Of a DNA stretch of 18,134 nucleotides, positions 15,148 to 18,134 are shown piece by piece. The DNA comes from Symbiobacteriaceae bacterium (GTDB lineage: Bacteria > Bacillota > JAAYKD01 > WRDA01): the NCBI GenBank assembly GCA_009783675.1, contig WRDA01000008.1:1-18134 (forward strand). The letters run 5' to 3'. The stretch's first letter is position 1, and the number at the start of each line of letters is the position of its first letter. The translations under genes were made by a program, and so were the position numbers. The notes under the pieces were generated by a model. That model made no database searches. It worked only from the letters and a program-made list of their open reading frames with translations, and had not been told where the DNA came from.

Positions 15148-17768
15148 CTGCGAATCTGCTGAGCAAGTAGTTCACCAGACTGCTGTAGAGCGCTTACCAA
15201 CTTACCTGGAAATGAACTGCCTCCTTGAGCCAGATCCGGCCGACCGCCTCCTCTGCCGTCCAGAATAGACGCTAGTGCACGTAAATAACTCCCTGCATTC
15301 ACGCCTATGTTAACAAGGTCCTTCGTAGCCGCCGCCAACAAGCTTAACTTGCCATCGTTTTCCGATGCCAGGAAGACGACCCCGCTCCCCATTCTATCAC
15401 GTAGATGATCTGCGAGGATCCTTAGTCCTTCTGAGTCCACCGCAGAAACCTTTGCAGCGATTAACTTAACTCCCTCGACTAATTGAATCTGGTCCATGAG
15501 TCCATCGGATAAACTCCTGGATTGCTCCAGCCTGAGTTTTTCCAGATCGCGTGTCAGGTCACGGTTTTGCTGGATCAGATCTGCTACCCGAGACATTAGC
15601 TCCGCTGGATTGGACTTTAAGGTGACAGAGAGGTTGTTTATAACTTCCTCATTAGCATTTAGCAGTTCCAGAAGGCTTTCACCAGCGACAGCTTCGATAC
15701 GCCGTAAACCGGAACCGCAGCTGCTCTCGCTTAGGATATGCAACAGGCCTATTGCTCCGCTGCTGCGAACATGACATCCTCCGCAGAGTTCCAGGGATTC
15801 CCCAATCTGAACAACACGAACTGTTTCACCGTATTTCTCATCAAAGAGCGCCGTCGCGCCGATAGCTCTCGCTTCATCATAGGTCATCTGAGATACGATC
15901 ACTGGTTGGTTCGCCATGATTAAAGCGTTCACCTGGCGCTCAACCTCTCTGAGCTCCTGAAGAGTCAATGCATCGAAATGACTGAAGTCGAAACGCAGAC
16001 GATGCTCATCGACATGAGATCCTGATTGATGGACATGAGAACCTAGAACCTTGCGTAAAGCCAGGTGAAGTAAGTGAGTAGCTGAGTGATGACGGCTGAT
16101 AGCTTCTCTGCGTTGTCGATCGACGACTAACTGTACTCTGTCACCCACAGAAATGGCTTGTTTACCAAGAGTAACGCGATGAACTATAGTCCCTGCTTCG
16201 CGAAAGGTAGCGGATACCGTAAGCGCTTCATTACCCAGAGAGATAAACCCGGTATCTGCGACTTCACCCCCGCCTTCCGGATAAAAGGGTGTCACGTTTA
16301 AGATAACATCAACCTCACCGGGAGGATGAACAACTGTCAACTGTTCACCTTTTTGCCAGAGAGCGATTATTTCACTCTCCATAGTAAGATCATCGTAGCC
16401 AAGGAAGCGTGACATAAACTCCCGTAGTCCTGCCCTCCCTATGCCCATTACATCGATACTGCCCCTTGCGTCTCTGGCGCGTTGTCGCTGCTGTTGCATA
16501 GCTTTGAAAAAACCAGCGGTATCAATACCAAGGCCGCTCTCTTCCAGTAGCTCCTGAGTCAACTCAAGAGGGAAACCGAAAGTGTCATGGAGGCGGAAAG
16601 CTTGTTCTCCATCGAGGACATTAAGATTGTTGGTCTTCATACTGCTGATATATTGCCTGACCATCAGCAAACCGCTCTCCAGGGTTTCATGGAATCGACT
16701 TTCCTCGGCATCGATCACGCGGCAGATGAAGTCTGCCTTCTCCAGCAGATGAGGGTAGCCTACGCAATGAGTCTCGATGATAAACCTGGCTGCTTCTGCC
16801 ATGAAGGGACGCCGAAGACCGGACATCCAGCCAAAACGGGCAGCGCGGCGCATCAAGCGTCGGAGAACATAACTGCGTTCCTCGTTGCCTGGCATTACGC
16901 CATCACCGATAAGCAGAACTACTCCTTTAAGATGGTCGACAATGACTCTCAGCGCTACTCGTTCAGGACCTCCGGCATTATAATCGACACCTGTGATCTT
17001 AATCAAGTGCTCGAGTAAAGGGTTATGCAGGTCGATTTCGGTGAGGGAATGCTTCCCTTGCAGGACCATGGCCACACGATCCAAACCAAGGCCGGTGTCT
17101 ATACAGCGACGTGCCAGGGGAGTAAGATTGCCGTCCTTATCTTTATCGAACTGGGTAAAGACCAGATTCCAAATCTCTAAAAAACGATCGCAGCTGCAAC
17201 CCATGCTGCATTCAGGGGAATCACAGCCGTATTCCGGACCACGATCGATAAAAATTTCAGAATCCGGACCACAGGGTCCCACACCGATCTCCCAGAAGTT
17301 TTCCTCATCTCCGAAGCGATAGATACGTTCTTTGGGTATGCCAATCTCGTCATGCCAGATATCATAGGCCTCATCGTCATTTTCATGAACAGTAATATAT
17401 ATTTTATCTGCAGGAAGCTCCAGGACTTCGAGGACATACTCCCAGCTCCAGGATATGGCTTCACGCTTAAAGTACTCCCCGAAGGAGAAATTGCCAAGCA
17501 TTTCAAAACTAGTACCGTGGCGTCCGGTCTGACCAACACGATCCATATCAGGAGTGCGAACACAGCGTTGGACAGTAGTCACCCTTGGTGCAGGTGGCGT
17601 CTCGATGCCTGTAAAATAAGCTTTGAAGGGTGCCATTCCTGCTCCTATCAGGAGCAAACTTGGATCATTAACCGGAATGAGACTCGCTCCAGGCAACCGT
17701 AAGTGCGCTTTACTTTCAAAGAAGCTTAAAAAGCTTTCTCGGATTTCATCACTAGACATGTATTTCAT
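15141..17768 (-). CDS. alaS: Alanyl-tRNA synthetase
   Basis: This is a class II synthetase charging and proofreading tRNA-Ala. I chose ATG 17768 (875 residues, MKYMSSDEIRESFLSFF), 8 nt after GGAGG. The GTG three codons earlier overlaps the ribosome site. Counting from that ATG, the aminoacylation domain covers ~1-235, with a Cys-rich stretch (GCDSPECSMGCSCDRF, ~181-196). The tRNA-recognition part reaches ~455. The editing domain has HHSATH (560-565) and CGGCH (662-666), intact metal ligands. The C-terminal DHHA1-type C-Ala domain has GRGGGRPDLAQGG (838-850). It converges on lexA. Its own promoter lies within the upstream terminator. No clear terminator follows it. Confidence 0.97.
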   Translation of the reverse strand: MKYMSSDEIRESFLSFFESKAHLRLPGASLIPVNDPSLLLIGAGMAPFKAYFTGIETPPAPRVTTVQRCVRTPDMDRVGQTGRHGTSFEMLGNFSFGEYFKREAISWSWEYVLEVLELPADKIYITVHENDDEAYDIWHDEIGIPKERIYRFGDEENFWEIGVGPCGPDSEIFIDRGPEYGCDSPECSMGCSCDRFLEIWNLVFTQFDKDKDGNLTPLARRCIDTGLGLDRVAMVLQGKHSLTEIDLHNPLLEHLIKITGVDYNAGGPERVALRVIVDHLKGVVLLIGDGVMPGNEERSYVLRRLMRRAARFGWMSGLRRPFMAEAARFIIETHCVGYPHLLEKADFICRVIDAEESRFHETLESGLLMVRQYISSMKTNNLNVLDGEQAFRLHDTFGFPLELTQELLEESGLGIDTAGFFKAMQQQRQRARDARGSIDVMGIGRAGLREFMSRFLGYDDLTMESEIIALWQKGEQLTVVHPPGEVDVILNVTPFYPEGGGEVADTGFISLGNEALTVSATFREAGTIVHRVTLGKQAISVGDRVQLVVDRQRREAISRHHSATHLLHLALRKVLGSHVHQSGSHVDEHRLRFDFSHFDALTLQELREVERQVNALIMANQPVIVSQMTYDEARAIGATALFDEKYGETVRVVQIGESLELCGGCHVRSSGAIGLLHILSESSCGSGLRRIEAVAGESLLELLNANEEVINNLSVTLKSNPAELMSRVADLIQQNRDLTRDLEKLRLEQSRSLSDGLMDQIQLVEGVKLIAAKVSAVDSEGLRILADHLRDRMGSGVVFLASENDGKLSLLAAATKDLVNIGVNAGSYLRALASILDGRGGGRPDLAQGGSSFPGKLVSALQQSGELLAQQIRRK

Positions 17769-17826
17769 TAAGACCACCTCCAGGGTTACATAGTCATATG
17801 AAGCAAGCTCTCGACATTATCTCGGT

Positions 17827-17855
17827 ATTATAGGAAAAACCGCACTTGATGTCAA
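17827..17855 (-). promoter_or_regulatory. Consensus sigma-A promoter of alaS, nested in a terminator
   Basis: The minus strand reads TTGACA (17855-17850), 17 nt, then TATAAT (17832-17827), all consensus. Transcription would begin near 17820, giving a leader of about 50 nt. That is too short for a T-box riboswitch. The -35 box sits at the centre of the terminator palindrome, and the spacer holds the 3' arm and the T tract. Confidence 0.82.
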
Positions 17856-17864
17856 GTGCGGTTT
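17835..17864 (-). terminator. Intrinsic terminator upstream of alaS
   Basis: Arms AAACCGCACTTGA and TCAAGTGCGGTTT (17864-17837) are perfect inverted copies around a 2-nt centre, and the 3' arm runs into a TTTTT tract. It should end transcripts of the gene at 17957-18134. It overlaps the alaS promoter almost fully. The plus-strand reading has only TTT after the stem, so reverse termination would be weak. Confidence 0.85.
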
Positions 17865-17889
17865 GCCGGTTCGTGTGTTTGCCGGTTCG
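17861..17889 (+). repeat. 13-bp direct repeat, two copies
   Basis: GTTTGCCGGTTCG occurs at 17861-17873 and again at 17877-17889, a 16-bp period with TGT between the copies. The first copy overlaps the base of the terminator stem. It could be two protein-binding sites or a slippage duplication. No function is evident. Confidence 0.7.
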
Positions 17890-17910
17890 CAGTTTCAGTT
17901 GCTACCTTGA

Positions 17911-17935
17911 AGTATGAGGGTTCCACCCTCATACT
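17911..17935. repeat. Strong inverted repeat (10-11 bp stem) without T tract
   Basis: The arms AGTATGAGGG and CCCTCATACT enclose 5 nt. On the minus strand the loop side reads AGGGTGGAACC, which resembles the T-box core. No T run follows on either strand, so it is not a classical terminator. It lies between the upstream gene's stop and the alaS promoter. Confidence 0.7.
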
Positions 17936-17942
17936 CTTGGAA

Positions 17943-17967
17943 ACCTGTATAGAAGTTTATAACAGGT
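17943..17967. repeat. Imperfect inverted repeat over the upstream stop codon
   Basis: On the minus strand, ACCTGT(T)ATA pairs with TATACAGGT across a short A/T-rich loop, with one bulged base. It includes the TAA of the upstream gene. Only TTT follows, so it would be a weak terminator at best. Confidence 0.5.
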
Positions 17968-18134
17968 CTTCTTGGGGGCCTGCTTGTAAGACTTCCCGCA
18001 CCTGTGAAAATAGCTGATCACTCATTTTATCCGAAAGAAGACTACTTTGTTTTAACTGAGCGATGCCCTCTTCAATCTGAGCACTGCTATAATCTCTGCG
18101 TAAGAGGTCATATCCTGAGATGACATTGTATAAA
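17957..18134 (-). CDS. C-terminal end of an unidentified protein, possibly RecX (partial)
   Basis: Fifty-eight residues are visible, entering from the right edge and ending at TAA 17959-17957. The fragment holds helical, charged text: YDLLRRDYSSAQIEEGIAQL, then SSLLSDKMSDQLFSQVREVL. The pattern (L-rr-x-YS-x-x-x-IEE-x-I-x-x-L, then LL-x-D) resembles the three-helix repeat of the RecA regulator RecX. recX stands next to alaS in some bacteria (recA-recX-alaS). That is a pattern-level inference from a short fragment, and another helical protein is equally open. It is probably in its own transcription unit, since a strong terminator follows before alaS. Confidence 0.5.
   Translation of the reverse strand, partial: LYNVISGYDLLRRDYSSAQIEEGIAQLKQSSLLSDKMSDQLFSQVREVLQAGPQEDLL

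Noticed and set aside
16587..17018. Plus-strand open frame of 143 codons inside alaS
   Set aside because: It is fully antisense to a conserved AlaRS domain with intact motifs, so it is a reading-frame shadow. The same applies to the other plus-strand frames over minus-strand genes.
17915..17935. T-box riboswitch core (AGGGTGGAACC on the minus strand) upstream of alaS
   Set aside because: The match stops before the final GCG and is locked in its own hairpin. The TGGA would pair with a U discriminator, not the A expected for tRNA-Ala. There is no room for stem I because a coding frame ends at 17957. The alaS promoter lies downstream of it.

Overview
The window looks like chromosomal housekeeping DNA from an anaerobic, low-to-mid GC Firmicute, probably Clostridia-like. 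The evidence is a RemA/DUF370 protein, a Firmicutes-style rpoZ-priA-def-fmt-rsmB order, a single-chain (alpha2) glycyl-tRNA synthetase, comEA/comEC, and the start of an RnfC-type electron-transport gene. I cannot name a genus. I see no mobile element, CRISPR array, rRNA or tRNA gene, or phage gene.

Layout from right to left. At 17957-18134 (minus) lies the C-terminal end of a gene that looks weakly like RecX. After it come a hairpin-rich intergenic region and alaS (15141-17768, minus), whose consensus promoter is nested inside an intrinsic terminator. lexA (14410-15030, plus) converges on alaS and has its own consensus sigma-A promoter and terminator. Divergent from lexA, a colinear minus-strand array of 13 genes runs about 14 kb to the left edge: trmL, trpS, glyS, comEA, comEC, holA, remA, rpoZ, priA, def, fmt, rsmB, a SPOR-domain membrane protein, and the start of rnfC, with trmL as its first gene. 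Gaps are 2-98 bp or 4-bp stop/start overlaps, and I found no intrinsic terminator inside the array.

The array groups translation (trmL, trpS, glyS, def, fmt, rsmB), replication and restart (holA, priA), DNA uptake (comEA, comEC), transcription and matrix regulation (rpoZ, remA), and an envelope/redox end (SPOR protein, rnfC). gmk and coaBC, which commonly sit between remA, rpoZ and priA in Firmicutes, are absent here.

I found no convincing new multi-gene system. The most interesting points are the overlapping terminator and promoter before alaS, an apparent ATC start codon for rnfC, a PriA that seems to lack its winged-helix domain, and a lexA promoter region with no canonical Firmicutes SOS box.
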